A DNA stretch of 64,000 nucleotides, from contig JADHVO010000009.1 in assembly GCA_016783965.1 (NCBI GenBank), forward strand, positions 120,042-184,041, given 5' to 3'. Of the stretch, positions 1 to 9,120 are shown piece after piece; position 1 is the first letter of the stretch; each line of letters begins with the position of its first letter. A program made the position numbers and the translations under genes. This DNA comes from Alphaproteobacteria bacterium (GTDB lineage Bacteria > Pseudomonadota > Alphaproteobacteria > Micropepsales > Micropepsaceae). The notes below the pieces were generated by a model that ran no database searches, was not told the DNA's origin, and was given only the letters and a program-made list of their open reading frames with translations.

Positions 1-790
1 AGGTCGCTCCGTATCCAACGGTGTCTCCCCTGTCAATTCGGCGGAGCTGGAGCACGCGGCCGGCCAGCACGGCGACGGTCTGGAACGGATTCTGGGGCGC
101 GTTCTGCACGTTGCCGCCATAGAGGCCGATGCCGGGTCGCACGAGGTCGAAGGCGTAGTCCTTGCCGAGCAGCACGCCGCCCGAGGACGAGAGGCTGGCC
201 GGTGCGGGCGGCAGCATGGCAAGCGCGGTGCGAAAGCGGTCGAGCTGCACTGCATTCATCTTCGACGCGGGGTCGTCGGCGCAGGCGAGGTGGCTCATCC
301 ACAGGACGACGCGGATGCCTTCGAGGCGCTTCTTCCATTCGCGGGCGAGCACGGAGAGCTCCTCGCCGGGGAGGCCGAGACGGCTCATGCCGGTGTCGAT
401 GTGGATGGCGGCTTCGAGCTCGGAACTGGTCTCGCGCGCGGCGGCGGACCAGCCGGCGATCTCGGCCAGCGAATTCAGGACCGGCGTGAGGCGATGCGAG
501 AGCAGCGCCGGAATGGTGTCGGGTGCGCCGCCATCGAGGACGAAGATGCGTGCCGTGGGGACGACGGGGCGGAGCGCGATGCCCTCTTCCAGGCGCGCGA
601 CGAAATAGGTGTCGCAGCCGGCCGCAGCCAGCGCGCGCGCCACGGGCGCGGCGCCGCAGCCATAGGCGTCGGCCTTGACCACGCCGGCCACCGCGGCGGG
701 GCCGATCTGGCGCTGGCAGAGGCGATAATTGGCCGCGATCGCGCCCAACCGCACCGTCAGGCGTGCCGCCTCGAACTCCGTGTCGCTCAT
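1..790 (-). CDS. alr: Alanine racemase (partial, 3' end outside window)
   Basis: Reverse strand from ATG at 790 reads MSDTEFEAARLTVRLGAIAANYRLCQRQIGPAAVAGVVKADAYGCGA..., with the PLP-lysine motif VVKADAYG; not in the ORF track because it runs off the edge. Near dnaB, as is common in alphaproteobacteria. Confidence 0.88.
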   Translation of the reverse strand, partial: MSDTEFEAARLTVRLGAIAANYRLCQRQIGPAAVAGVVKADAYGCGAAPVARALAAAGCDTYFVARLEEGIALRPVVPTARIFVLDGGAPDTIPALLSHRLTPVLNSLAEIAGWSAAARETSSELEAAIHIDTGMSRLGLPGEELSVLAREWKKRLEGIRVVLWMSHLACADDPASKMNAVQLDRFRTALAMLPPAPASLSSSGGVLLGKDYAFDLVRPGIGLYGGNVQNAPQNPFQTVAVLAGRVLQLRRIDRGDTVGYGAT

Positions 791-858
791 GGCCGGACAA
801 TGCCGGGGGGATGCCGAGAGGTCAAAGTGGCGAAAGCGCCCTCGGGCGGAAGAGGCTG

Positions 859-1524
859 TCAGAACGGCTGTGGCGCGCCGCCGAGCGGATCGCCGTGCAG
901 GACCTTGCCGAGGCAAGGCACGTTCTGAAGCACGGGGCAAGGCGGCGCGGTCTGTTGTTCGTGGCGCATGATATCGGCGGCGGTCGGCATCTCGACGGGC
1001 TTGGGCGTCGCATCGAGCACGATGGTGCCGTCGGGCCTCTTCACCCACGCCCAGGGCTGGCGGCGGCAGGCTTCGCGCATGTTTGGCGGAAGGTTCTCGT
1101 AGGAGCCGGCGCCGCAGGCGAGCGAACGGCCGACGCCTTCGAGGCCCTCGCTGGCGGGCGGAGCCAACGGCGCGGGACGTGTACGCAGCGGCGGCACCGT
1201 GATGGGCGCGGTAATGATCGGCTCCGGCATCTGGACTTCGGGATTCTGGAGCTCGGGCCTCGGCGGGTTGGCCGGCTTCTTCGGCATCGGGATCCAGGTG
1301 ATCGCCTCGGGAATGGTCTCCTGGATGCGCTTGATGATCGGAATCTCGTTGCCGGCGAGAATCAGGATGATCGCAAGGATGTGGACAACGACGACGGCGG
1401 CCCAGGCCACACCGCGGCGGACGAGCTGGCGGCGGCGCGCGTCGGCTTCCTCAGCGCGCGCTGTACCGATCCCGGCGAAGTCCGAGGCTGGGCTGGTCGC
1501 CGTGCTGTCCGTCAATCCGTTCAA
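859..1524 (-). CDS. TonB-like, N-terminally membrane-anchored proline-rich protein
   Basis: One N-terminal TM segment (VAWAAVVVVHILAIILILAG) followed by a Pro-rich linker and Cys-containing C-terminus. Confidence 0.6.
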   Translation of the reverse strand: MNGLTDSTATSPASDFAGIGTARAEEADARRRQLVRRGVAWAAVVVVHILAIILILAGNEIPIIKRIQETIPEAITWIPMPKKPANPPRPELQNPEVQMPEPIITAPITVPPLRTRPAPLAPPASEGLEGVGRSLACGAGSYENLPPNMREACRRQPWAWVKRPDGTIVLDATPKPVEMPTAADIMRHEQQTAPPCPVLQNVPCLGKVLHGDPLGGAPQPF

Positions 1525-1559
1525 CTCGCTCTGACTCGCGTGGGCGTTGCGTTCTCGCC

Positions 1560-1934
1560 CTACCCGGCTTCCGCTTCGCTAACGTCCAGCCGATCCCGCG
1601 CCTTCTTTAGCCTAGCAGAATTCCACAACGCCATGGTGGCATCGAAGCGGCCCGGTAAATCGCCCCGCGCGCCCTGTGCCAGCGCGGTCCCGCCCTGTGA
1701 ATCTTCCGTCATGGTGGCGCGCGCGATCCCGGCGGGAATCGGACGGCCGAGGAAGGCATCCAGCGCGGCACTGGCGGATCCCGGATTGGCGAGCAGATCT
1801 TCTTAGCGAACCAGGTAGACGTTCGTGTTGCGCTTCAGCCAGGCATCAGCGTTGAGCGCAGGCAGGTACCCGTTGACCGTCTTGCCGGGCGCGTTGCGAA
1901 AAGCGCGGATGCTGGAACGCGCCCAGGCTTCCAA
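1560..1934 (-). pseudogene. Sulfotransferase-family C-terminal remnant with in-frame TAA
   Basis: Reverse strand reads ...NADAWLKRNTNVYLVR*EDLLANPGSASAALDAFLGRP...; VYLVR[Y]EDLL resembles the sulfotransferase VRYEDLL motif, with TAA (1803-1805) in place of the Tyr codon. Confidence 0.55.
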
Positions 1935-2137
1935 GCGTCAGGTCATGAAGAGCGCGCGCTTCTCCGCCGTCTGCCTGAGCAAGCGTCGCGCGCGGCAGGA
2001 TTTTGCCGAGCCTGCTCGCGAGATGGCCGCATCGGTGGGTGTTAACCAGCCGTCCTGATAGCCCGCCCCGACCGTCTGTTTCTGTTCCATAATCGAACGG
2101 ATGGATAACGCGGCGTTAACGCCGCGAAGAGGCGGAC

Positions 2138-2671
2138 ATGCGGGTTCTTCTGGCGTTGACGGGTGCCGCGATTGCGCTCGCGCTCTCGGGCTGCGACATC
2201 AACACGAACGGGCAGAAGCAGACGGCCTGCAACTGCGCGGCCACGCCACCGGCGGCCCCCGTCGCGGCGACCACGCCACCCGACATGCGCGGCAGCACGG
2301 CGTATATGCCCCCGGAAGAGCCGCGGCCTTATCATCATCGCCACCGCCATGCGGGGCACGGCTACGCCTATAGCGGCCATCACGGCTACTACTGGCGCCG
2401 GGAGTATTCGGAGATCTCGGTGGCGACCTACGACTACCACTCCGGCAGCACGAGCCGCTTCTTCGGTTACACCGGCGGCGATGCCTATCATGGCGGCGGC
2501 GATTATCACGGCGAACATGACGGCGCCGAGCACGGCTGGATCGATGGATACGGGCGAAGCCACGGCGGATATGCCGGCGGAGCGGTGCGTCGCGAGACCG
2601 GCAGCGACGGTCGCGATCGCCCCTGGCATGGCTACGACGCCGATTGCCCCGACGATCCGCACCACCACTAG
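2138..2671 (+). CDS. Histidine-rich lipoprotein, unknown function
   Basis: Lipobox MRVLLALTGAAIALALSGC; many His residues (YHHRHRHAGHGY, DPHHH C-terminus). Confidence 0.7.
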   Translation: MRVLLALTGAAIALALSGCDINTNGQKQTACNCAATPPAAPVAATTPPDMRGSTAYMPPEEPRPYHHRHRHAGHGYAYSGHHGYYWRREYSEISVATYDYHSGSTSRFFGYTGGDAYHGGGDYHGEHDGAEHGWIDGYGRSHGGYAGGAVRRETGSDGRDRPWHGYDADCPDDPHHH

Positions 2672-2674
2672 GGC

Positions 2675-4117
2675 TCAGCGGCCGAACTGATTTTCCTGCA
2701 CCAGGTTCGAGAAGCGCGTATAGCGCCCGTCGAATTGGAGCTCGATGCGGTTGGTTGCGCCGTGGCGGTGCTTTTCCACCAGCACTTCGGCCTTGCCCGT
2801 GGCGCGGTCGAGCTTCTCGGTCCACTTGACGTGTTCGGGCGAGCCGGCTTCGGGTTCGCGTGACGCGAGATAGTATTCCTCGCGATAGACGAACATCACG
2901 ACGTCGGCGTCCTGCTCGATGGAGCCGGATTCGCGCAGGTCGGACAGAACCGGGCGCTTGTCGTCACGGCTGTCGACGCTACGCGAAAGCTGCGAGAGCG
3001 CGACGACGGGGACGTTGAGGTCCTTGGCCAGCACCTTCAGCGCTTTCGAGATCTCGGTGATCTCCTGCACCCGGTTCTCGGCGCGGCCGGAACCCGCGAC
3101 GAGCTGGATATGGTCGATCATGATGCAGCCGATCTTCTTTTCGCGCTGCAGGCGGCGCGCGCGGGCGGCGATCTGCGCCACCGAGATGCCGCCGGTGTCG
3201 TCGATATAGAGCGGCAGGTTCGACAGCTCCTGCGTGGAGAGGACGAATTTCTCCCATTCCTGTTCGTTGAAGCGGCCGTTGCGGATCTTCCACATCTCGA
3301 TCTCGGTCTGCTCCGAGAGGATACGGGCGGCGATCTGCTGCGCGGCCATTTCGAGGGAGAAGAACAGGATCGGCGCGCCGGAGGGGACTTCGGCGCCGTT
3401 CTCGATGTCGCGCAAATAGGCACGCGCGGCGTGCACCGCCATGTTGGTGGCGAGCGAGGTTTTGCCCATGCCCGGCCGGCCGGCCAGAATGAGAAGGTCC
3501 GACGGCTGCAAGCCCCCGAGCAGGTTGTCGATGTCGACGAAACCGGTGGCGAGGCCGGAGATTCGGCCGCCGCGCTGCTGCGCCATCTCGGCGAGCTCGA
3601 CAGTGCGCTTCAGGCTCTCGGAGAAGTCGATCGGACCGGCGCCGTATTTCGAGCTTTCGGAAATGCGATAGAGCGCCCTCTCGGCCTCTTCAATCTGGTC
3701 CTTGGGCGTCTTGTCGTGCGGCGCCTCATAGGCCGTGTTGACGATGTCTTCGCCGATGCCGATTAGTGCGCGGCGCACAGCCAGGTCGTGCAGGATGCGC
3801 GCAAGATCGCGCACATTCGGGATCGCGGGCGCTGCCTGGGCGAGACCCGCCAGATAGGCGTGCCCGCCGACCTCCATCAGACCGGGATCGGCCTTCATCA
3901 ACGCGTGGACGGTGAGCGGCGTCAGCACCATGCTGCCGCGGTCGGCAGCATGGGTCATCACCTCATAGAGGCGCTGATGCAGCGGATCGTAGAAATCCTC
4001 CGCCTTGAGCACCGAGGAGATTCGCTCGACCACCTGGTTGTCGACGAAGACCGCGCCAAGCAGCGCCTGCTCGACCTCGATGTCGTAGGGGACGTGACGG
4101 TAAGCTTCCTGTTCCAT
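2675..4117 (-). CDS. dnaB: Replicative DNA helicase DnaB
   Basis: AGRPGMGKTSLA Walker A, DHIQLV, SDLRESGSIEQDADVV; start taken as MEQEAYRHVPYD. Confidence 0.96.
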   Translation of the reverse strand: MEQEAYRHVPYDIEVEQALLGAVFVDNQVVERISSVLKAEDFYDPLHQRLYEVMTHAADRGSMVLTPLTVHALMKADPGLMEVGGHAYLAGLAQAAPAIPNVRDLARILHDLAVRRALIGIGEDIVNTAYEAPHDKTPKDQIEEAERALYRISESSKYGAGPIDFSESLKRTVELAEMAQQRGGRISGLATGFVDIDNLLGGLQPSDLLILAGRPGMGKTSLATNMAVHAARAYLRDIENGAEVPSGAPILFFSLEMAAQQIAARILSEQTEIEMWKIRNGRFNEQEWEKFVLSTQELSNLPLYIDDTGGISVAQIAARARRLQREKKIGCIMIDHIQLVAGSGRAENRVQEITEISKALKVLAKDLNVPVVALSQLSRSVDSRDDKRPVLSDLRESGSIEQDADVVMFVYREEYYLASREPEAGSPEHVKWTEKLDRATGKAEVLVEKHRHGATNRIELQFDGRYTRFSNLVQENQFGR

Positions 4118-4342
4118 CTTCTTCTTGTTCTGGCGCCGAGTCAGGGCGAAAGGTCGAAAAATCACCATTGCGCATGCGCTTCAAGCGATGCGCAGGTTGT
4201 CCACAAATCAATTCGACGGTCGCGTGACAGGTTGTGTTCGGCGCGCCGCATGGCAACGGCAACGTCGAATGCAACGTGCGTTTCCTGTGCGTGGCCTTGT
4301 CGTCGCCGGGTGCGCCACGCACCAGATGTAGAGCGGCGCTGC

Positions 4343-4957
4343 TCAACCCACGTGGCGGACCGGCTCAGCAGTCGCCAGCGCGCGAACACGTTTCAGGTCG
4401 CGCACAAACGCCATGTATTCGCGTTCCTTCGAGTCCTCGTCCGTCTGGCGCAGCAGGAAGGACGGATGCACCGTGATGTAGCCGGGCAGAGTGCCGAACT
4501 GGAACGCGCCGCGGTTCTTGCCGATCGGCAGCGCCTTGCCTGAAAGCGCGAGCACGGCGGTAGCGCCGAGGGCGACGACGATTCTTGGTTTGACGAATTC
4601 CAGTTCCTTCTGGAGCCACCAGCGGTAGTGCTTCACCTCGCCGGCGGTCGGCTTCTCGTGAATGCGACGCTTGCCGCGCTGGATGAACTTGAAGTGCTTC
4701 ACCGCATTGGTGATGTAGCTCTTGCCACGATCGATACCAGCTTCTTCCATCGCCTTGTTCAGGATCATGCCCGCCGGACCGACGAAGGGCCTGCCCTGCT
4801 GGTCTTCCTGATCGCCCGGCTGCTCACCGACGAAAGCTATCGCCGCGTGCATCGGCCCCTCGCCCAGCACCGCGTGCGTCGAACCCGGCATTTCCGCGCG
4901 AGAGGCCGCGATCTGGCGATTCAGTTCAGCAAGCGATTTCGGTTCGTGCGCGGACAT
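4343..4957 (-). CDS. UdgX-type uracil-DNA glycosylase
   Basis: GEQPGDQEDQQGRPFVGPAG, KRRIHEKPT loop, VHPSFLLR; KRRIH is the UdgX signature. Confidence 0.88.
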   Translation of the reverse strand: MSAHEPKSLAELNRQIAASRAEMPGSTHAVLGEGPMHAAIAFVGEQPGDQEDQQGRPFVGPAGMILNKAMEEAGIDRGKSYITNAVKHFKFIQRGKRRIHEKPTAGEVKHYRWWLQKELEFVKPRIVVALGATAVLALSGKALPIGKNRGAFQFGTLPGYITVHPSFLLRQTDEDSKEREYMAFVRDLKRVRALATAEPVRHVG

Positions 4958-5084
4958 CGGGACTTCCTCCGGGTCCGGTAACGCCGAGAGCAGGTCGAAA
5001 GTATTACCACGACTCATTCGTTCACTATACGTTCTTCCACATTGAAATGCAAGCGGCTACAACCCGCTGCGCTGGAGGGCTGTC

Positions 5085-5554
5085 ATGAAAACACTTGTCA
5101 TGCAGGGGTCAGAGGCTCCTTCGTTTCGAAGCGATCCGCCGGAAGGTTGGATCAAGGGCGAGAAATTCCGCGGCAATATCGAAGCGCGGCTGGGACAAGC
5201 AGTGGAGCTGATGCAGTTCGGCGTCAATCACGTCACGCTGGCGCCGGGCAATTGGTCGTCGCTGCGGCATTGGCACGAAAGCGAAGATGAGTTCGTCTAG
5301 TGCTCGACGGCGAGTTGACGTTGGTCGACGAGAACGGCGCGCATGTTCTGCGCACGGGATCATGCGCCGGCTTTCCGGCCGGCGTGGCGAACGCGCACCA
5401 TCTCCAGAACCGCTCCGACAAGCCGGCAACCTTCCTGGCGGTTGGAACGCGCAAGATGGGACGCGAGGTGCTGCACTATCCTGACGAGACTTTGGCGACG
5501 CAAACGGTGGTTCGCGACACGTCGGGCCGACGGATCGCGCCTTCAGGCGAATAG
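5085..5554 (+). pseudogene. Cupin-domain protein split by a 1-nt deletion
   Basis: ...RHWHESEDEFV-TAG then VLDGELTLVDENGAHVLRTG... in the next frame; inserting one base after TA at about 5299 restores EDEFVYVLDGEL. Confidence 0.75.
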
Positions 5555-5683
5555 CTTGGCGTAGACCTCGGGCCTTGAAGCCCCTGCCGCTTCGAGCACC
5601 AGTCGTCTTTCGACGCCTTTTTTTTCGCTGGGGCATCGATGCGGATCCGTTGGCGGCGCTGGCGAAGACACTGTGACCCACGT

Positions 5684-6490
5684 CTACGCCGCGATGGCTT
5701 CCAGGTAGCGGTCGAAGGAGCGATCCACCGCCGCGCGGCCGTTGCCAATGATGTTGCGGTTCCAGGTGAAGCCGTAGACGTCGGCGAGGGCGCGGCCCGT
5801 GAGCAAGGAGCGCATATGGGCGATGTCGCGCGGGTGCATCGGGATCATGTTGGGGTAACTGTACAGAAAGCTGACCCCGGAACGGTCCTGGCGCACTTGC
5901 ATGGCGTCGCCGGGCAAGAGCGCACCAGCGGGGCGGTTGGCATCGTTCCAATGAAGCGCGGTACTGCCCGGGAAGTGACCGCCGCAGCGCAGAAGCGTGA
6001 GACCCGGCGCCAGCACGTGCTCATCGCCGGACCAGAGCTGGATCTTGGGCGACGGCCGCATGATCCAGTCCGCATCGGCTTCGTGCAGCAGGATCGGCAC
6101 GCCGCCGAGCGCGTCGCTCCATTCCACCATCGCGGAATAGAAATGCGGATGGGATATGGCGATCGCATCGATCGCGCCGCCCTGCTGGATCTGCGCGACG
6201 GCCTGCGGTGTGACGAGGCTGGTGCATTCCCACAGGATGCGGGCGCCGCGCGCCGGGACGACGATGGCGCGCTGGTTGATGGCGAAGGACGGCGACAGGC
6301 CGATACCGAGGAGGCCGTCATCCTGCTCCATCCGGACGGCGTGACCTGATGCGAGCGCCGCCATCGTGGTCCAGCGCTGGCCGCGCCAGCCGACATACTG
6401 CCGCTCATCGGTGCATATCACGCAACGCTCCGGTGTGTGTTCGGACGGCGCGTATTGCGTACCGCAGGTCTCGCACAGCCAGGCAATCAT
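5684..6490 (-). CDS. MBL-fold metallohydrolase with N-terminal rubredoxin-like Cys motif
   Basis: CETCGTQY...CVIC, AISHPHFYSAMVEWSDAL, GGHFPGSTALHW, LLPGDAMQV. Confidence 0.75.
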   Translation of the reverse strand: MIAWLCETCGTQYAPSEHTPERCVICTDERQYVGWRGQRWTTMAALASGHAVRMEQDDGLLGIGLSPSFAINQRAIVVPARGARILWECTSLVTPQAVAQIQQGGAIDAIAISHPHFYSAMVEWSDALGGVPILLHEADADWIMRPSPKIQLWSGDEHVLAPGLTLLRCGGHFPGSTALHWNDANRPAGALLPGDAMQVRQDRSGVSFLYSYPNMIPMHPRDIAHMRSLLTGRALADVYGFTWNRNIIGNGRAAVDRSFDRYLEAIAA

Positions 6491-6936
6491 AGTGCACCGA
6501 GAGCAGTCGGCGTGAAGCCGTTGGCGTGGCACCAGGCGAGATACTGCGCCTTGAGGCCGGGCGTGTCGGTGAAGCCTGTGACCGCGTCGCTGTTGTCGAG
6601 GTACTCGACACGGCCGGACATTGCGATCTGGACGATGCAGGGTTCGTCGCCCTCGCAGCTCCAGCAGTCCTCGTTGTGCGGCGGCTCGTAGACGTAGTCG
6701 CCGGGATACGCGACATGGCCGTTGCCCAGACGCCGGCGACCCGAAACGTTGAACGCATGCACGTGGCCGGTGTGGCGGTGGCGGCCGACAGTGACGCCGG
6801 GCTCGACCTTCAATTGCAGGGTGCGCTCATCGCCGGCGAAGCGCAGCGGGCGGACGGCGATGCCCGGGCCGAGCGGCATCCAGGGCAAATCGGCGGTCGC
6901 CAGCGGCTTTGATGTGCAATCCATCGGGGTCTCCAT
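6487..6936 (-). CDS. Cupin-domain protein, dihydroxyacetophenone dioxygenase-like
   Basis: VEPGVTVGRHRHTGHVHAF...YPGDYVYEPPHNE. Confidence 0.75.
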   Translation of the reverse strand: METPMDCTSKPLATADLPWMPLGPGIAVRPLRFAGDERTLQLKVEPGVTVGRHRHTGHVHAFNVSGRRRLGNGHVAYPGDYVYEPPHNEDCWSCEGDEPCIVQIAMSGRVEYLDNSDAVTGFTDTPGLKAQYLAWCHANGFTPTALGAL

Positions 6937-6937
6937 T

Positions 6938-6985
6938 TATCTCGACGTCGAGACAATAGAGGCAATGTATCTTGGCGTCAAGATA
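6938..6985. promoter_or_regulatory. Two MarR-type palindromic operators
   Basis: TCTCGACGTCGAGA (6940-6953) and TATCTTGGCGTCAAGATA (6968-6985), centres 30 bp apart, in the divergent cupin/MarR intergenic region. Confidence 0.7.
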
Positions 6986-7001
6986 TTTGTTATCGTGGCC
7001 C

Positions 7002-7529
7002 ATGACCAAGCGCATCCGCGCCGGCGATCCGGCAACCGATCATGTCGGCCGCGTGCATGCGCAGTGGCGGCGCGAACTGCCGGATGTGGACATGGAGGGC
7101 TCGCGCATCATAGGGCGGGCGCGGCGCATCACGCTGTTGTCGCGCGCGAAGATCGAGGCCGTGTTCGCGCGGCACGGTTTGGATACCGGCGAATTTGACG
7201 TCGTGGCGACCCTGCGGCGCGCGGGATCGCCCTATGCCCTGCGGCCGACGGAGCTGTATCGCGCGCTGATGATCTCCTCCGGCGGGCTGACCGATCGTCT
7301 GGCGCGGCTGGAGGAGCGCGGGCTGGTGCGGCGGCGGCCATCGGACGAAGACAAGCGCAGCCTGCTGGTCGAGTTGACGGCGAAAGGGTGCGTGGTGGCG
7401 GAAGCCGCGCTGCGCGAGGACATGCTGGTGGAAAGCGCGATGGTGGCGGCGCTGACCGCGCAGGAGCGCGACCAGCTTGCGGCCCTGTTGCAGAAGCTGG
7501 CCATGGCGTTCGAGACTGACGAGGCCTAG
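7002..7529 (+). CDS. MarR-family transcriptional regulator
   Basis: LRPTELYRALMISSGGLTDRLARLEERGLVRRRPSDEDKRSLLVELTAKG. Confidence 0.9.
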   Translation: MTKRIRAGDPATDHVGRVHAQWRRELPDVDMEGSRIIGRARRITLLSRAKIEAVFARHGLDTGEFDVVATLRRAGSPYALRPTELYRALMISSGGLTDRLARLEERGLVRRRPSDEDKRSLLVELTAKGCVVAEAALREDMLVESAMVAALTAQERDQLAALLQKLAMAFETDEA

Positions 7530-7879
7530 GCGAATAGCTTGGCGTAGACCTCCGGGTTGAAGCCGATGGTGATCTTGTTGGCGGCTTCGAGCACCGGGCG
7601 CTTGATCATAGAGGGCTGGGCCTGCATCAGGGCGACGGCCTTCTTCTCGTCGAGGTTCTCACGATCGGCGTCGGGCAGCTTGCGGAAGGTGGTGCCCGCG
7701 CGGTTGAGCACAGTCTCCCAGCCGGCGTTCTTCACCCAGGATTCGAGATGCGCCTTGTCGATGCCCTGTGCCTTGTAGTCATGGAATGTGTAGGCGACAC
7801 CGTGCTTGTCCAGCCAGTCGCGCGCCTTCTTCATCGTGTCGCAGTTCTTGATGCCGTAGATCGTGACGGTTTTGGCCAT
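7526..7879 (-). CDS. ArsC/Spx (YffB-like) family reductase
   Basis: MAKTVTIYGIKNCDTMKKARDWLDKHGVAYTFHDYKAQGI...MIKRPVLE. Confidence 0.9.
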   Translation of the reverse strand: MAKTVTIYGIKNCDTMKKARDWLDKHGVAYTFHDYKAQGIDKAHLESWVKNAGWETVLNRAGTTFRKLPDADRENLDEKKAVALMQAQPSMIKRPVLEAANKITIGFNPEVYAKLFA

Positions 7880-7887
7880 GGCTTCCC

Positions 7888-8466
7888 TTAGCTGGCGAGC
7901 TCGCGGCGCGCGAGATGGATGTGGGTGGTCTTGCCGAGGAGACTGTGGATCAGCACGAAGCCGCTTACGGTCCAGGAGATGGGTTCGACGGCGACAGGCT
8001 TCAGGCGAGTGTCGTCGCGCAGCAGCGTGACGTGCGGCTTGAATTCGTCGTTGAGATGCACGGCGCCGCCAAGGCCTGCGCCTTTGAGTGCTGCGCCAAG
8101 TGCGGTGCGCAGAGGCGACCAGGGCGATGCGTCCTTGTCGGTCAGCACGAAGGGATAGATACCCGTTCGATTTCGAAAGCTCTCGACCTTGCGGAACACG
8201 ACGGCGAATGGCGCGGCGAAGGTCTGCGCGGCGGCATCCTTGGCGCGGGCCACGATCTCCTCCGGCAGCGTGATCCAGTCCCCGAGATGGAAGAGCGTGA
8301 CGTGCAGGTGTTCGGGCAGGATGAGCGTGCCGTCGAGCTTGTGTTCGGCCTTGAGGCGTTCGGCGAGCGCATGGATGCGCGCCGCCGTTGCAGGATCCGG
8401 CATCGCGGCGAAGAAGATGCGCTCTTTCTGCGTGGCGCCGAACTTGCGGCGCGGCTTGGGCGGCAT
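7888..8466 (-). CDS. thpR: RNA 2',3'-cyclic phosphodiesterase / 2'-5' RNA ligase family
   Basis: RIFFAAMPD, HLHVTLFHLG, HVTLLRD. Confidence 0.88.
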   Translation of the reverse strand: MPPKPRRKFGATQKERIFFAAMPDPATAARIHALAERLKAEHKLDGTLILPEHLHVTLFHLGDWITLPEEIVARAKDAAAQTFAAPFAVVFRKVESFRNRTGIYPFVLTDKDASPWSPLRTALGAALKGAGLGGAVHLNDEFKPHVTLLRDDTRLKPVAVEPISWTVSGFVLIHSLLGKTTHIHLARRELAS

Positions 8467-8476
8467 GGCCTGAACC

Positions 8477-9074
8477 CTAGCCGCCGAGCGGCCAGCGGGC
8501 GAGGTAATTGTGTTCGCCTTCGCCCTGGATGCTGTCGATCAGCACCAGCTCGCGCGCGGTCCAGGAGATGGGCGCGGGGGGTGGACGTCGTGCCGTTCTT
8601 CTTCCCACCACAGCGTGACATGCGGCGCAAAGGTCCTGACCTCCCTCACAAGCATAGGCGAGGCCGTTATGACGCATCGCGGCGGCGATGGCGGCGGAGC
8701 GTCAACGCCGGTCCGGTACCGGGTTCGCCGAACAGGACGAACGGATAGTTCTTGCTCTTCATCGCGGCGGGATTGGCAAATGTGGCCGTCTGATCGAAGC
8801 CGATCTGGAACGACGCGCCGCGCACGGCCGCACCTACCGCGGTCGCACGCGCACGAAGGTCCTCCGGAACACGGCCGCGCCAGCCATCCACGTAGAACAT
8901 TGAGACGTGGAGATTTTCGGGCCGGATCAGCGGCGCGTAGGACTGGCGCACATCCTTAAGCAGACGCGCGAGCTTCGCGATTCTTGCGCGCGCCGCATCG
9001 TCAGGCAGCAGGGCGAAGAACAGGCGATGACGCTGGCCAGCCGCATTGTCTTCATCGTCGTAGGCGTGACCCAT
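8477..9074 (-). pseudogene. Second ThpR/2'-5' RNA ligase paralogue, frameshifted
   Basis: N-terminal part RHRLFFALLPDDAARARIAKL...NLHVSMFYVDGW in one frame, FAPHVTLWWEEE in another, C-terminus ELVLIDSIQGEGEHNYLARWPLGG in a third. Confidence 0.72.
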
Positions 9075-9120
9075 GACAAGAACATAACGGGAACAAAGAC
9101 CAGCGTCAACGCTGCCCGGA

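Noticed and set aside
33-800. 255-aa Arg-rich minus-strand ORF
   Set aside because: Out-of-frame shadow of the real alr reading frame on the same strand
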